Origin: Methanobacterium_D oryzae
GTDB lineage: Archaea > Methanobacteriota > Methanobacteria > Methanobacteriales > Methanobacteriaceae
Assembly (NCBI RefSeq): GCF_050433505.1
Contig: NZ_JBNPXC010000001.1
Location: forward strand, 930,001-994,000
Direction of reading: 5' to 3'
Length of the DNA: 64,000 nt
Below are positions 52,935 to 62,358 of the stretch, piece by piece. Numbering within the stretch: the first letter of the stretch is position 1; each line of letters begins with the position of its first letter. The translations under genes were made by a program, and so were the position numbers. The notes under the pieces were generated by a model. That model worked only from the letters and a program-made list of their open reading frames with translations. It was not told where the DNA came from and ran no database searches.

Positions 52935-54533
52935 TTAATTTATCCCATTAAAGCACTTATCTATATGCTCTTTAGCAGGTGGTTTGGTAATTAGACTTAC
53001 CACAATAGTCATAATAACTGCTAATGGTAGTGCGATAATTATAGGGTCTACAGTAGGCCATGGGCTTGCTGTAATAATTGTTGCATTACCTGTAAGTGCC
53101 TGGCAGATTCCGAGTGCTGCTGCTGATTTTTTGAAACCGAAAACCAGCCAGAATAAGCTAAGAACAGAACCTGCAACAAGTCCTGCAATTGCACCTTCTT
53201 TTGTTGCTCTCTTCCAGAATAATGCTGCTGTATACATTGCAAGGAAAGCTGCAGCAGTTATACCAAACCACATAGAAGTTCCAACCGCAACAATACTGCC
53301 TGGAAGGATATATCCAAGAATAACTGCAATAATAACTGCAACTGCAATTCCTACACGTGCTACCATTACTGATGTTCCTCTTTTTTTCCTTGAAACTGTT
53401 TCATAAACATCTCTTCCAAGCGCGGTTCCCTGAACGTGGAATTGGGCTGAAAGGGTGGACATTGCTGCTGAAAGCAAGGTAATCATAAACAAGTATGCAA
53501 ACCATAAAGGCATGGCAGCAGTAATGAATGCAGGAATGACTTTATCAAGGTTACCTCCAGCAGCTTGAACTGCTGTTTGCCCCATTGTCTCGAAGAAATA
53601 AACATTGGATAGAGATCCTACCACATAAGCAGTAAAGGTGGTTATGAATATGAAAACTCCTCCAATTAAGACCGCTCGATTTAATTCACGGTTTGATTTA
53701 ACAGTCATAAACCTCACAACCAGTTGTGGCTGTGATAGAACTCCAATACCCACACCTAAGATTATACTTGAAACTAAAGTCCACCAAAAGGGGCTGCCGA
53801 GTGCAGGCATTGTAGTCCACCCTGTAAATCCTGTCGCAGTAGCTTTGGCCGTAGCACTTTGTGGAACTATATTTACAAGGTTTGTAAGAGCTTGATGGGC
53901 ATCTGTTACACCTCCAAGTAACCAGTAGATTGCTATAAGTAAGAAAATCATTCCAAAGAACATGATGGTTCCTTGAAGGGCATCAGTATACATTACGCCC
54001 CGAATTCCTCCAAAAATAACATAAACAGCTACTATAATTGCCATAACAATTAATGCAATATTATAATCTATTTGGAGTGTTGTTTCCACGAATCTGGCCA
54101 TACCAATTAAGACTGCTGAAGCATATAATGGCATTCCTATGAATATAACTGCTCCTGAAAAATACTGTATAAATTTACTATTAAAACGGCGTGATAAGAA
54201 CTCTGGGAAAGTTAAAGCATCTAAATTGTGCCCCATTTTCCTTGTACGTTTTCCGAAAAATACAAACGCTATGAATATACCTATCAGGATATTTAAAAAT
54301 ACAAGCCATAATATTCCCATACCATAATTGGCAGCTACTCCACCAAAACCTACAATTGCAGCGGTACTGATAAACGTAGCCCCGTAACTAAGGGCCATAA
54401 TGTATGGGTGGGTTTCACGCCCGGCAACCATGTAGTCATCAGCACTTTTGGTCCTTTTCCAGGCTATGTAACCAACATAACCTATCATAATCAAATAAAT
54501 TACTACTATGATACTTAATGTTAATATATCCAT
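52935..54533 (-). CDS. Sodium:solute symporter family protein (copy 2)
   Basis: 532 residues, about 13 helices, closely similar to the copy at 43071-44684 from end to end. Conserved parts include KRTKSADDYMVAGRETHPYI, GIRGVMYTDALQGTIMFFGM and LLSAAMSTLSAQFHVQGTAL. Differences concentrate in the loop around residues 215-230 and the C-terminal third. GGAGG precedes the ATG. No small accessory gene is adjacent. Substrate unknown. Confidence 0.9.
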   Translation of the reverse strand: MDILTLSIIVVIYLIMIGYVGYIAWKRTKSADDYMVAGRETHPYIMALSYGATFISTAAIVGFGGVAANYGMGILWLVFLNILIGIFIAFVFFGKRTRKMGHNLDALTFPEFLSRRFNSKFIQYFSGAVIFIGMPLYASAVLIGMARFVETTLQIDYNIALIVMAIIVAVYVIFGGIRGVMYTDALQGTIMFFGMIFLLIAIYWLLGGVTDAHQALTNLVNIVPQSATAKATATGFTGWTTMPALGSPFWWTLVSSIILGVGIGVLSQPQLVVRFMTVKSNRELNRAVLIGGVFIFITTFTAYVVGSLSNVYFFETMGQTAVQAAGGNLDKVIPAFITAAMPLWFAYLFMITLLSAAMSTLSAQFHVQGTALGRDVYETVSRKKRGTSVMVARVGIAVAVIIAVILGYILPGSIVAVGTSMWFGITAAAFLAMYTAALFWKRATKEGAIAGLVAGSVLSLFWLVFGFKKSAAALGICQALTGNATIITASPWPTVDPIIIALPLAVIMTIVVSLITKPPAKEHIDKCFNGIN

Positions 54534-54968
54534 TGTTAACCTCCTTTTTGAATTTTAATTATTATGATGAGTATTTAATCAAATTATGATTAAATTATTA
54601 AGATATTAAAAATAGACATGAAAAACATGACCATTTACATCATTATTAATTGTTATTAATTTCTTTGTTATATAAAAATGATTCTGTTCTTATTTTGATT
54701 AATATAAGCTTAAAAAATTGAAAGTATTCATTTTTAAGAAATATTAATAAACAATATTTATTATTTACTGAATAAAAATATACAAACTATCAAATTATAA
54801 TTTTTAGGATTAATTTGGCAAGTAGGATTACAATTTATCTATTAAAATTATTATGACAAGTTTTATAACTTCCTTCTAATTACATTTAGATTAGATATTT
54901 TTCTTTACATTAAATTAGGAAAATTCGTTTAAAATTTTATTAGTTATCAAAATATATTAGGGGATAAA
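54534..54968. promoter_or_regulatory. Divergent intergenic region between symporter copy 2 and paaK
   Basis: 435 strongly AT-rich bases without a credible ORF. It should hold two divergent promoters; several TATA-like words (for example TTTATAACTT near 54855) are present. No clear repeat was found. Confidence 0.35.
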
Positions 54969-56273
54969 ATGATCTGGAATAAAGAAGCAGAATGCATGCC
55001 ACAAGATGAAAAAGAGGAATTACAGCTTAAAAGATTACAGGAAGTTGTAAAGCGAGCATATGAAAATGTGCCTTTTTATAAGAAGCGCTTTGATGATAAT
55101 AATATTAAACCAGAGGATATAAAAACCCTTAAAGATATAGAAAAACTCCCGTTAACCACTAAAGACGATTTAAGAGAAGCATATCCCTTTGGAATGTTTG
55201 CAGTTCCTCGTAAAGAGATTGTAGAAGTACATACATCTTCTGGAACTACTGGAAAACCTACAGTGTCAGGATACACAAAAAAAGACATTGAAACTTGGAG
55301 TGAAGTCATGGCGCGTGGTTTAACCATGTTTGGGGCTACAGAAGATGATATAATCCAGAATACTCATGGATATGGTCTTTTTACTGGTGGATTTGGAGTG
55401 CATTACGGAGCCCAAAATATAGGTGCAACTGTAATTCCTATATCTACAGGGCAAACAAAAAGACAAATTGAAATAATGAAGGACTTTGACACAAGTATTT
55501 TAATTGTCACACCATCCTATGGACTTTACTTGGCAGAAGTAGCAGAAGAAGAAGGTGTAAATACAGAAGATCTAAATTTAAAAGCTATTGGATTTGGAGC
55601 TGAAATGTGGACAAAAGAAATGCGTCAAGAACTTGAAAATAGATTTAATGCTCCTGCTTATAACATTTATGGTTTAACTGAGATAATGGGGCCGGGAGTA
55701 GGGCTTGAATGTCAAGAAAAGGATGGATTGCACATTATGGAAGATCATTTCTATCCAGAAATCATCGATTCAGAAACGCTGGAAACATTAGGAGAAGGTG
55801 AGAAAGGAGAACTTGTTTTAACAAATTTAACTCGGCATGGTATGCCTATCCTTCGATTTAGGACTAAAGATATTACTGCTTTAAGGAAAGGAAAATGTGA
55901 CTGTGGCAGAACCTTAATTAAAATGGATAGGATCACTGGAAGGACTGATGACATGTTAAAAGTGAGGGGAGTTGCTGTATTCCCATCACAGATTGAAAAA
56001 GCACTTTTAAAGATTGATGGTCTTGAACCACATTATCAAATAATTGTTACCCGGCCTCAACACATGGATATAATGGAAGTAAGAGTTGAAGCGTCCCCAG
56101 AACTTTTCTCTGACGAAGTCAAGAAATTAGTAGGGATAAAGAAAAACATTGAAGACTATATTCACAATGAAATTGGTTTAAGAGTTAATGTAACGCTTGT
56201 TGAACCTAAAACACTTCCAAGAAGTGAAGGAAAGGCAGTTAGAGTTATTGATAAAAGAAAATTCGATGATTAG
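54969..56273 (+). CDS. paaK: Phenylacetate-CoA ligase family protein
   Basis: 434 residues of the PaaK adenylate-forming family. The ATP-binding loop is HTSSGTTGKPT, followed by the family motif region YNIYGLTEIMGPGV and GRTDDMLKVRGVAVFPSQIE. It activates phenylacetate or related arylacetates with CoA. The gene is 12 nt before an ACT-domain gene, and indolepyruvate oxidoreductase genes follow. In methanogens this set makes aromatic amino acids from arylacetates. The preceding AGGGGAT is the ribosome site. Confidence 0.9.
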   Translation: MIWNKEAECMPQDEKEELQLKRLQEVVKRAYENVPFYKKRFDDNNIKPEDIKTLKDIEKLPLTTKDDLREAYPFGMFAVPRKEIVEVHTSSGTTGKPTVSGYTKKDIETWSEVMARGLTMFGATEDDIIQNTHGYGLFTGGFGVHYGAQNIGATVIPISTGQTKRQIEIMKDFDTSILIVTPSYGLYLAEVAEEEGVNTEDLNLKAIGFGAEMWTKEMRQELENRFNAPAYNIYGLTEIMGPGVGLECQEKDGLHIMEDHFYPEIIDSETLETLGEGEKGELVLTNLTRHGMPILRFRTKDITALRKGKCDCGRTLIKMDRITGRTDDMLKVRGVAVFPSQIEKALLKIDGLEPHYQIIVTRPQHMDIMEVRVEASPELFSDEVKKLVGIKKNIEDYIHNEIGLRVNVTLVEPKTLPRSEGKAVRVIDKRKFDD

Positions 56274-56285
56274 GGGGTAATTTAA

Positions 56286-56717
56286 TTGAAAATAAAACAA
56301 TTGTCAATATTTTTGGAAAATAGAAAAGGAAGAATGAAAAACGCGCTTGATACCCTTGAAAAAGGCGGAGTTAACATAAGAGCACTTTCAATTGCAGATA
56401 CATCAGACTTCGGAATTTTAAGGTTAATAGTTCCAGATCCAGAAGGAACCAAAAAATTACTTGAAGATAACAATTTCATCGTGAAAATAGGGCAAGTTAT
56501 CGCTGTCAGAATGCCTGATAGGCCTGGAGGACTTGGTGAAATTCTTGGAATCCTTGATGACAACGACATAAACCTTGAATATCTCTATGCATTTGTAGAA
56601 GAGAAAGAGAATGGAGCTATTGTTCTTTTGCATCCTGAAGATATTGATGCTGGAATTAAGGCTTTAGAAGGTGGTGGGGCAGAAGTTATTTCTGCAGAAG
56701 AAATTTATGGTTTATAA
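56286..56717 (+). CDS. Tandem ACT-domain protein
   Basis: 143 residues forming two ACT domains: KIKQLSIFLENRKGRMKNAL with SIADTSDFGILRLIV, then IAVRMPDRPGGLGEILGILD with NINLEYLYAF-like residues (INLEYLYAF). ACT pairs bind amino acids, so it is probably a regulatory or sensing partner for the arylacetate ligase. Such ACT proteins commonly sit behind paaK. Translation starts at TTG, with AGGGGGTAA upstream. Confidence 0.85.
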   Translation: MKIKQLSIFLENRKGRMKNALDTLEKGGVNIRALSIADTSDFGILRLIVPDPEGTKKLLEDNNFIVKIGQVIAVRMPDRPGGLGEILGILDDNDINLEYLYAFVEEKENGAIVLLHPEDIDAGIKALEGGGAEVISAEEIYGL

Positions 56718-56769
56718 TTTAACCTAAATTTTTATTTTTAATTATTTAAAAAAGAAAAAGAGTTTCTTT

Positions 56770-57192
56770 TTATTCATTCATGATAACTTCACCAGTCATT
56801 GCATCCACATCCAGTGAACCTGCACTTTTCTTGGTTTTAGCATCATAAAGCGGTACATTCCAGACCCATGTATGAAGATTATTTTTAGTCCATTTATAAA
56901 GAGTTGGAGTTCCTGCTGTATCATTTTCTCCACCTAATTCTTGTGCAGTACCAATAGCGATTTTTTGCGCTTCTTTAGATGATATTTTTACGTTCACTGT
57001 GCTATTTTGTTTAGTATCATTTTTTTGTTCAGTTTTGTTGTCTGTTGTGGTATTCATATTGTTTGTAGTGTTATTTGTAGCCAGAGTTGTATTTGTAGAG
57101 CCTGATTGAGTTCCAAGTATGTATGCTCCTCCTGCAATAATTAAAATTAGGACAGCAATTAAGGCAATAATTTTATTATCCAAGTTTTTCAC
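56770..57192 (-). CDS. Anchored secreted protein with PepSY-like domain
   Basis: 140 residues. An N-terminal anchor (IIALIAVLILIIAGGAYILG) is followed by a Thr/Asn-rich linker with many N-glycosylation sequons (NTT, NNTT, NST). Then comes a small domain with SSKEAQKIAIGTAQEL and a final GSLDVDAMTGEVI typical of PepSY-type folds. It probably sits on the outer face of the membrane. Function unknown. The decayed gene at 26587-27020 has the same plan. Confidence 0.7.
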   Translation of the reverse strand: MKNLDNKIIALIAVLILIIAGGAYILGTQSGSTNTTLATNNTTNNMNTTTDNKTEQKNDTKQNSTVNVKISSKEAQKIAIGTAQELGGENDTAGTPTLYKWTKNNLHTWVWNVPLYDAKTKKSAGSLDVDAMTGEVIMNE

Positions 57193-57453
57193 TCCTCAAT
57201 ATTTTAGTATAAAAGAGATTTAAGTGAGGAAAACATCTAAAAAATCAATTGATGTAAAGATGCCTCAAGACTGATATAATTGGTATATCTTTAATTTTTA
57301 ATCTTCTATGGATTCATTATATTATATAAAATTAATCAAGCACACTTATTTTACTTATATGAACTTAAATAAAAGGAAATAATCAAAGTCTTTTAAAATC
57401 AACTAATAATTTAGCATTACTTTAAATAAAAAAAGAAAATTAAAAAAGAAGAG
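57193..57453. other. Intergenic stretch
   Basis: About 260 AT-rich bases between leftward genes. It holds the promoter of the anchored protein gene; an A-run and T-rich stretch after iorB may act in termination. No gene seen. Confidence 0.25.
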
Positions 57454-58047
57454 TTATTTAGATAAAACAAACTCAAATCCATCTTCAAATGCCTTCCTAT
57501 TAATTGGAATGCTTTTTTCAGGTAAATTTGCTTTCATAGATTTCAAGATAACATCTTTTTCAATTGGAAACCCTGAAATCGCTGTAGCACCCCCAAGCAT
57601 AACCATATTAAGTGAAAGAACATGCCCTGATTTTTTAGCCATTTTTTCAGCATCCATTGCAAATACGTGTTTTACCTTGGATTCAAGTTCTTCTAAAACC
57701 GCGGAAACTTCAGGATAAGGAATTTCACTCCCCTGAATGTTAAATGGCATGATTGAAGAAGTATTTACAACAACATAGGTGTCTTTACTTGCCTTGGAAA
57801 TTGCCCTTAGGGCTTCTATCGGCTCGAAGGCAATTAAAAGGTCAGCAGTGCTATCTTCAATAATAGGACTTCTTGAATCACCTATCTTTAGTTCAGTTGA
57901 AACAACTCCTCCTCGTTGGGACATTCCATGTATTTCGCTCATTACAACTCCTAAGTCACTTTTCATTGCAGCTTCACCAATTACAATGGAGGTTTTAATG
58001 ATTCCCTGTCCTCCAACACCGCAAATATAAATGTTATATGGATCCAT
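57454..58047 (-). CDS. iorB: Indolepyruvate ferredoxin oxidoreductase, beta subunit
   Basis: 197 residues of the gamma-type 2-oxoacid oxidoreductase family. The opening YICGVGGQGIIKTSIVIGEA and SEIHGMSQRGGVVSTELKIG are hallmarks. With IorA it interconverts aryl pyruvates and aryl-acetyl-CoA using ferredoxin. In methanogens it can run in the carboxylating direction to build aromatic amino acids. AGGAGAT precedes the ATG; it lies 17 nt behind iorA. Confidence 0.93.
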   Translation of the reverse strand: MDPYNIYICGVGGQGIIKTSIVIGEAAMKSDLGVVMSEIHGMSQRGGVVSTELKIGDSRSPIIEDSTADLLIAFEPIEALRAISKASKDTYVVVNTSSIMPFNIQGSEIPYPEVSAVLEELESKVKHVFAMDAEKMAKKSGHVLSLNMVMLGGATAISGFPIEKDVILKSMKANLPEKSIPINRKAFEDGFEFVLSK

Positions 58048-58064
58048 ATTTTATCTCCTACAAA

Positions 58065-59915
58065 TTACTTTTTAACACCAATGGCCTTCTCATCACACAT
58101 TTGTATGCAAACGGTACATCCTTTACAAGCTGCAGAATCTATATTTACAGAACCATCATCTGACATATAAATTGCTGGGCATGTTAGCTCAGTAAGGCAA
58201 TCCAGACATTTATCGCACTTATCTGGATCAATATCAACAACTACTTGCTTTTTCTTTTTTGTATCTTTAATTAGCATACAAGGATATTTTGAAATAACAA
58301 CCGCAACACCCTCGAATTTCAGTGCATTCTGGAATATTTTCTCTGATTTTTTAACATTAAGTGGATTTATAACCTCTAAAAACTCAACACCAATAGCTTC
58401 AACAATTTTTTCAATGCTAATTTGAGGAGCTATTTCTCCCATTCCATCAACTGGAAGTCCAGGATGGGGTTGTCCTCCCGTCATTGCAGTTGTACGATTA
58501 TCTAAAATAACAAGTACAAATTTATCTTTATTGTGAACTGCATTTATTAGTGGAGGTATTCCTGCATGGAAGAATGTAGAATCTCCTATAAAGCTAACGA
58601 TGCTTTGATCTGTTGATCTTGAAAATCCGCAGCTTGTACCTATGCTTGAGCCCATGGAAAGTAGATAATCTGCTGTTTCATAAGGTTTCTCGATTCCAAG
58701 TGTATAACACCCAATATCAGTTGGATAAATCACATCAAGGTTGAGATTTTCTCCAGCTTTTTTAACAGCGTAATATGCAGCTCTATGAGGACATCCGGGG
58801 CATAAAGTTGGTGGACGTACTGGAAGAGGAATATCTGGCTGATATGTACCTTGTTTGCCTAAATCAAAATCTATAACTTTTTTAAGGCCCTCAGTAATAA
58901 TATCTGGACTGTATTCGTAGATCATTGGAAGAGTTCCATCTAATTTACCGTAAACTTTCTTTTTTAGTCCATATTTCCCAATTATAGAGAGAACTTCTTT
59001 TTCCATTACTGGATCTACTTCTTCGACAATAATTACGCTGTCCAATCCTTCCATAAATTCTAAAACACGTTTTTCTGGGAAAGGATAGGATAAAGTGATT
59101 TTTAAGATATTTAAATGCAGATTATTCTCATCCACAACATCCATAACATAATTAAACGCACTTCCACTTGTTATAACTCCTATTTTACCCTTATTATCGA
59201 ATATTTCGTTAAATGGAGATTCATTTGCTATTTCCTCTATTTTTTCCATTTTTGAAACTAATTTTTCATGCATTATTCGAGCACTTGATGGTACAGGTAC
59301 AAACCTTTGAGGATCTTTTTCAAAATACCCTACTTTTTTACTCTCTTCTGGAGTTTCTAACTCAACTACGCCTCTCATATGGGATACACGTGTAGTTGTA
59401 CGCATTAAGATAGGTATTTGGAATTCTTCTGATAATTCATATCCATATTTCATTAAATCTTTTATTTCTTGAGGATTTGAAGGCTCTACCATCGGAATAT
59501 TAGCTATTCTTGCATAATGCCGATTATCCTGTTCATTTTGGGATGAAAACATTGATGGATCATCAGCTGAAAGTATGATCATCCCACCTTTCACTCCACC
59601 ATATACTACACTCATAAATGAATCTGCGGCTACATTTAGCCCTACATGCTTCATAAAGGTAAATGATCTAAGTCCTGAGGCGGCTGCTGCAGCTGCAACT
59701 TCAAGTGCTACTTTTTCATTTGTTGAAAATTCAAAGTAAATTCTTGCATCTTTAGCAACTTTAGATAAAACATCTCCAATCTCAGATGAAGGTGTACCAG
59801 GATACGTAGCAGCAACTGACACACCAGATTCGATTGCACCTCGAACTGCTGCTTCATTACCTAATAAAAATAGTTTTTCACCTTCTCTACAGTTTAAAAT
59901 ATCCTTTAAGTTCAT
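58065..59915 (-). CDS. iorA: Indolepyruvate ferredoxin oxidoreductase, alpha subunit
   Basis: 616 residues. The pyrimidine-binding part opens with LLGNEAAVRGAIESGVSVAA, and CPGCPHRAAYYAVKKA and GDSTFFHAGIPPLINAVHNK mark the TPP-binding half. At the C-terminus two 4Fe-4S sites are seen: CDKCLDCLTELTCP and CKGCTVCIQMC. It decarboxylates or carboxylates aryl pyruvates with the IorB subunit. AAGGAGAT precedes the ATG. It is upstream of iorB and 26 nt behind purC in the same direction. Confidence 0.95.
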   Translation of the reverse strand: MNLKDILNCREGEKLFLLGNEAAVRGAIESGVSVAATYPGTPSSEIGDVLSKVAKDARIYFEFSTNEKVALEVAAAAAASGLRSFTFMKHVGLNVAADSFMSVVYGGVKGGMIILSADDPSMFSSQNEQDNRHYARIANIPMVEPSNPQEIKDLMKYGYELSEEFQIPILMRTTTRVSHMRGVVELETPEESKKVGYFEKDPQRFVPVPSSARIMHEKLVSKMEKIEEIANESPFNEIFDNKGKIGVITSGSAFNYVMDVVDENNLHLNILKITLSYPFPEKRVLEFMEGLDSVIIVEEVDPVMEKEVLSIIGKYGLKKKVYGKLDGTLPMIYEYSPDIITEGLKKVIDFDLGKQGTYQPDIPLPVRPPTLCPGCPHRAAYYAVKKAGENLNLDVIYPTDIGCYTLGIEKPYETADYLLSMGSSIGTSCGFSRSTDQSIVSFIGDSTFFHAGIPPLINAVHNKDKFVLVILDNRTTAMTGGQPHPGLPVDGMGEIAPQISIEKIVEAIGVEFLEVINPLNVKKSEKIFQNALKFEGVAVVISKYPCMLIKDTKKKKQVVVDIDPDKCDKCLDCLTELTCPAIYMSDDGSVNIDSAACKGCTVCIQMCDEKAIGVKK

Positions 59916-59941
59916 GATATCTCCTTATAATAGTTAGCTAT

Positions 59942-60985
59942 TTAAGCTGATTTCTTTGCATTATCAAGTTCTTCTTCTATTTCCTTTAGAATCTCTTTTA
60001 GAGGAGGTATATTTTTAAACCATTCTCTTCCAGTTATTTCATTGGTACATGAACAATAAATTTGAGAAATCAGTGTTTTAAGTTTTTCAGGTAATTTTTG
60101 TGGTTTCAAGGCACATATTTCCTTCCATTGTTCTCTATTTTCCTTTTTTGCTTCTTCAACAGAACAATGCCATGGAGTGTCTTTATAATAAATTCTTGTT
60201 ATTTCTTTACTTACAGGTAATTCGTTAAATGTAAAACGGCATTCATCGAGGGTTCCAAGAACATCTACCAGTACTAAGTTCCGCTTCTGATCAAAACCTA
60301 CTTCTATTTTCCCGTCTTCATTTATCATCCCTATTTTTGAAAATTCATGGGTTATAATGTCATCAATAGTTTTGGTAAGTTCCTTTAATTCATTAATTTC
60401 ATCATCAGTTAAATAAGAGATTTCTTGAGCTTCTGCCCAGGTTAAATATCTATCTGTGATTTCTAATTTGGTTGAAACATCAATTATTGGTTCTTTTAAT
60501 TCCTGATTAGGATATGGCATATCTTCAAGCCCTAAATCTTCAGGTTTAATTTCACCACTTTTAAGACGCCTAAAAACGCTACTACCTGCAGGTAATGAAT
60601 TTCTATAAATGATTTCAAGCGGTATTAAAAAACCGCCTTTTTCATCTTTATACATTGAATAATCGTAATGACAGTTCTTAAGAGAAGGATTTATAACTTT
60701 TAGCAATTCAATTTCCATTATATTGGAAGGTTCCTTTATTTCGGAAAGTTTTTTAGCTTTTCCCTTTTCAACTAAACCAATATAATGGCTTTTAATTCCC
60801 ATTTCTTCAAGTTTTTCAAAGAAATATGCGCTCAAAATGGCAATAGAATGCCCTTTGTTTAAGATATGATCTGGCATCTCTCCCCAGTCAAAGATGGAAT
60901 ATCTATCAGAAAAGGTAAATTGCCCTATTCCCATTTCATCATTACCAGGTTCTTTTATAATTTTAAGGTCTTTTACACTACCCAT
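59942..60985 (-). CDS. purC: Phosphoribosylaminoimidazole-succinocarboxamide synthase (archaeal form)
   Basis: 347 residues, longer than the usual bacterial PurC of about 240. Recognisable parts are FTFSDRYSIFDWGEMPD at the start, EIIYRNSLPAGSSVFRRL, and VDVLGTLDECRFTF in the position of the catalytic EX-DE region. A family extension follows. It forms SAICAR in purine synthesis. AAGGTGA precedes the ATG. First gene of the purC-iorA-iorB run. Confidence 0.9.
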   Translation of the reverse strand: MGSVKDLKIIKEPGNDEMGIGQFTFSDRYSIFDWGEMPDHILNKGHSIAILSAYFFEKLEEMGIKSHYIGLVEKGKAKKLSEIKEPSNIMEIELLKVINPSLKNCHYDYSMYKDEKGGFLIPLEIIYRNSLPAGSSVFRRLKSGEIKPEDLGLEDMPYPNQELKEPIIDVSTKLEITDRYLTWAEAQEISYLTDDEINELKELTKTIDDIITHEFSKIGMINEDGKIEVGFDQKRNLVLVDVLGTLDECRFTFNELPVSKEITRIYYKDTPWHCSVEEAKKENREQWKEICALKPQKLPEKLKTLISQIYCSCTNEITGREWFKNIPPLKEILKEIEEELDNAKKSA

Positions 60986-61344
60986 TTAATCACCTTGCTT
61001 ACTATAACATTTTTAAAAACTGTTTAAAACTCTAATTAACTTAAAATTCAAAATGAGATAAATCAATCAAATATTTGATTTTATACGGCTTTAATCATTA
61101 TGATGGACTTTAATTATACATTTATTTTTTAATTATCCTATATTTTGAACAATCATTAATAACTATTTAATCTTAAGTTTTTTAGAGTTTATTAATCATG
61201 ATTATTAATTACAAATTGCATTACATTTCTATTAAGTTTATCTAGAATAAATATATTTTTAAATTAACTATTTTCAAAACATATAATAAAATGGTATATA
61301 TCTTAAATTAATCTGTAAAACTAATTTATGTCGATTGTGAAACT
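60986..61344. promoter_or_regulatory. Divergent intergenic region
   Basis: 359 AT-rich bases between purC (minus) and the zincin gene (plus). TATA-like words occur on both strands (for example ATAAATATATTTTT near 61247). No PurR-like or riboswitch-like element was recognised. Confidence 0.3.
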
Positions 61345-61899
61345 ATGCAGACTCTGAAGGTCAATGATCTAAATATAAAATATAGGGTAGTCAAACGTAA
61401 TGTTAAATACTGGCGCCTTGAGATTAAAGAAGAAAATTTATTCCTTATTGCACCCAAAGGTTATAAAAATCATGAAGAAATATTAGAAAAACATAAAGGA
61501 TGGATCTATAAAAAATTTAAGGCTATAGAAATCAAGAAAAAAGAAGCAGAATTAAAAAAAATTAATTTGAATGTTGATGAGGAAAAATTTAAAGATTTAA
61601 TTCATAAATTGGTTAATGAATATTCTATTGAACTTAATACGAGCGTTAATCGGGTTTATTTTAAAAAAATGAAGTCAAGATGGGGAAGCTGCAGCAGCCG
61701 AAAAAATGTAAGCATTAACATTTTACTAAAATATATGCCCCAAAATCTCATAGAATATGTTGTTTTTCATGAAATAGCTCATCTTGTTGAATTGAATCAC
61801 AGTAAAAGATTCTGGAGTTTAATAAGCTCTAAATTTCCAGATTATAAGGACCTTGAAAAAGAACTTTCAATTTACTGGATTGCAGTTAAAGAAAGGTGA
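61345..61899 (+). CDS. YgjP/WLM-type zinc metallopeptidase
   Basis: 184 residues. FKKMKSRWGSCSSRKNVSIN followed by VVFHEIAHLVELNHSKRFW is the DUF45/YgjP signature; HEIAH with the downstream H is the zinc site. The N-terminal 110 residues are basic and partly helical. These small proteases may act on DNA-protein crosslinks (WLM/SprT-like). It is a stand-alone gene; ribosome site weak (GTGAAAC). Confidence 0.88.
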   Translation: MQTLKVNDLNIKYRVVKRNVKYWRLEIKEENLFLIAPKGYKNHEEILEKHKGWIYKKFKAIEIKKKEAELKKINLNVDEEKFKDLIHKLVNEYSIELNTSVNRVYFKKMKSRWGSCSSRKNVSINILLKYMPQNLIEYVVFHEIAHLVELNHSKRFWSLISSKFPDYKDLEKELSIYWIAVKER

Positions 61900-61991
61900 T
61901 TTAAAACATCATGATTTAAAGTAAAAACATAAGTGCTTATATACTCCAAAAACCAAATATTGAAAATAAGTAAATCAATTGGAGGTATAAC

Positions 61992-62279
61992 ATGCCAGCA
62001 TCAAAACGTTGGATCGATTTCAATGAAGAAAATGTAAAACAAATACCAAATGTATACGGTGTTTATCAATTTGCAGATGAAAATAAAGAAATACTTTATA
62101 TCGGCGAAGGAAAATTAAGACACAACATTTCAATATATCTGGAAGAATCCAACACAAAGACAAACATTGCTTACTTTAGATACCGTGAAAACGATAGTAA
62201 AAAGAGTTCAAAACAAAGACAAAGCATAGTTTTAAAAGATTACAGAGAAAAACATGGAAAATTGCCAGAATTTAATTAA
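61992..62279 (+). CDS. Small GIY-YIG-like protein
   Basis: 95 residues. PNVYGVYQFADENKEILYIG followed by EGKLRHNI shows the GIY-YIG fold start, in which the tyrosines and arginine form the nuclease site; a catalytic glutamate is not obvious. It opens with MPASKRWIDF. GGAGG precedes the ATG, and the TATA-like CTTATATACT lies near 61936. It may be a nucleic-acid-binding or nicking protein of unknown role. Confidence 0.7.
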   Translation: MPASKRWIDFNEENVKQIPNVYGVYQFADENKEILYIGEGKLRHNISIYLEESNTKTNIAYFRYRENDSKKSSKQRQSIVLKDYREKHGKLPEFN

Positions 62280-62358
62280 ATAGAATTTATAATTATGTTA
62301 AATTTATAATTTTAATAAATCATGATTTTAATTTAAACTCAATTTTCCTTTATTTTTA

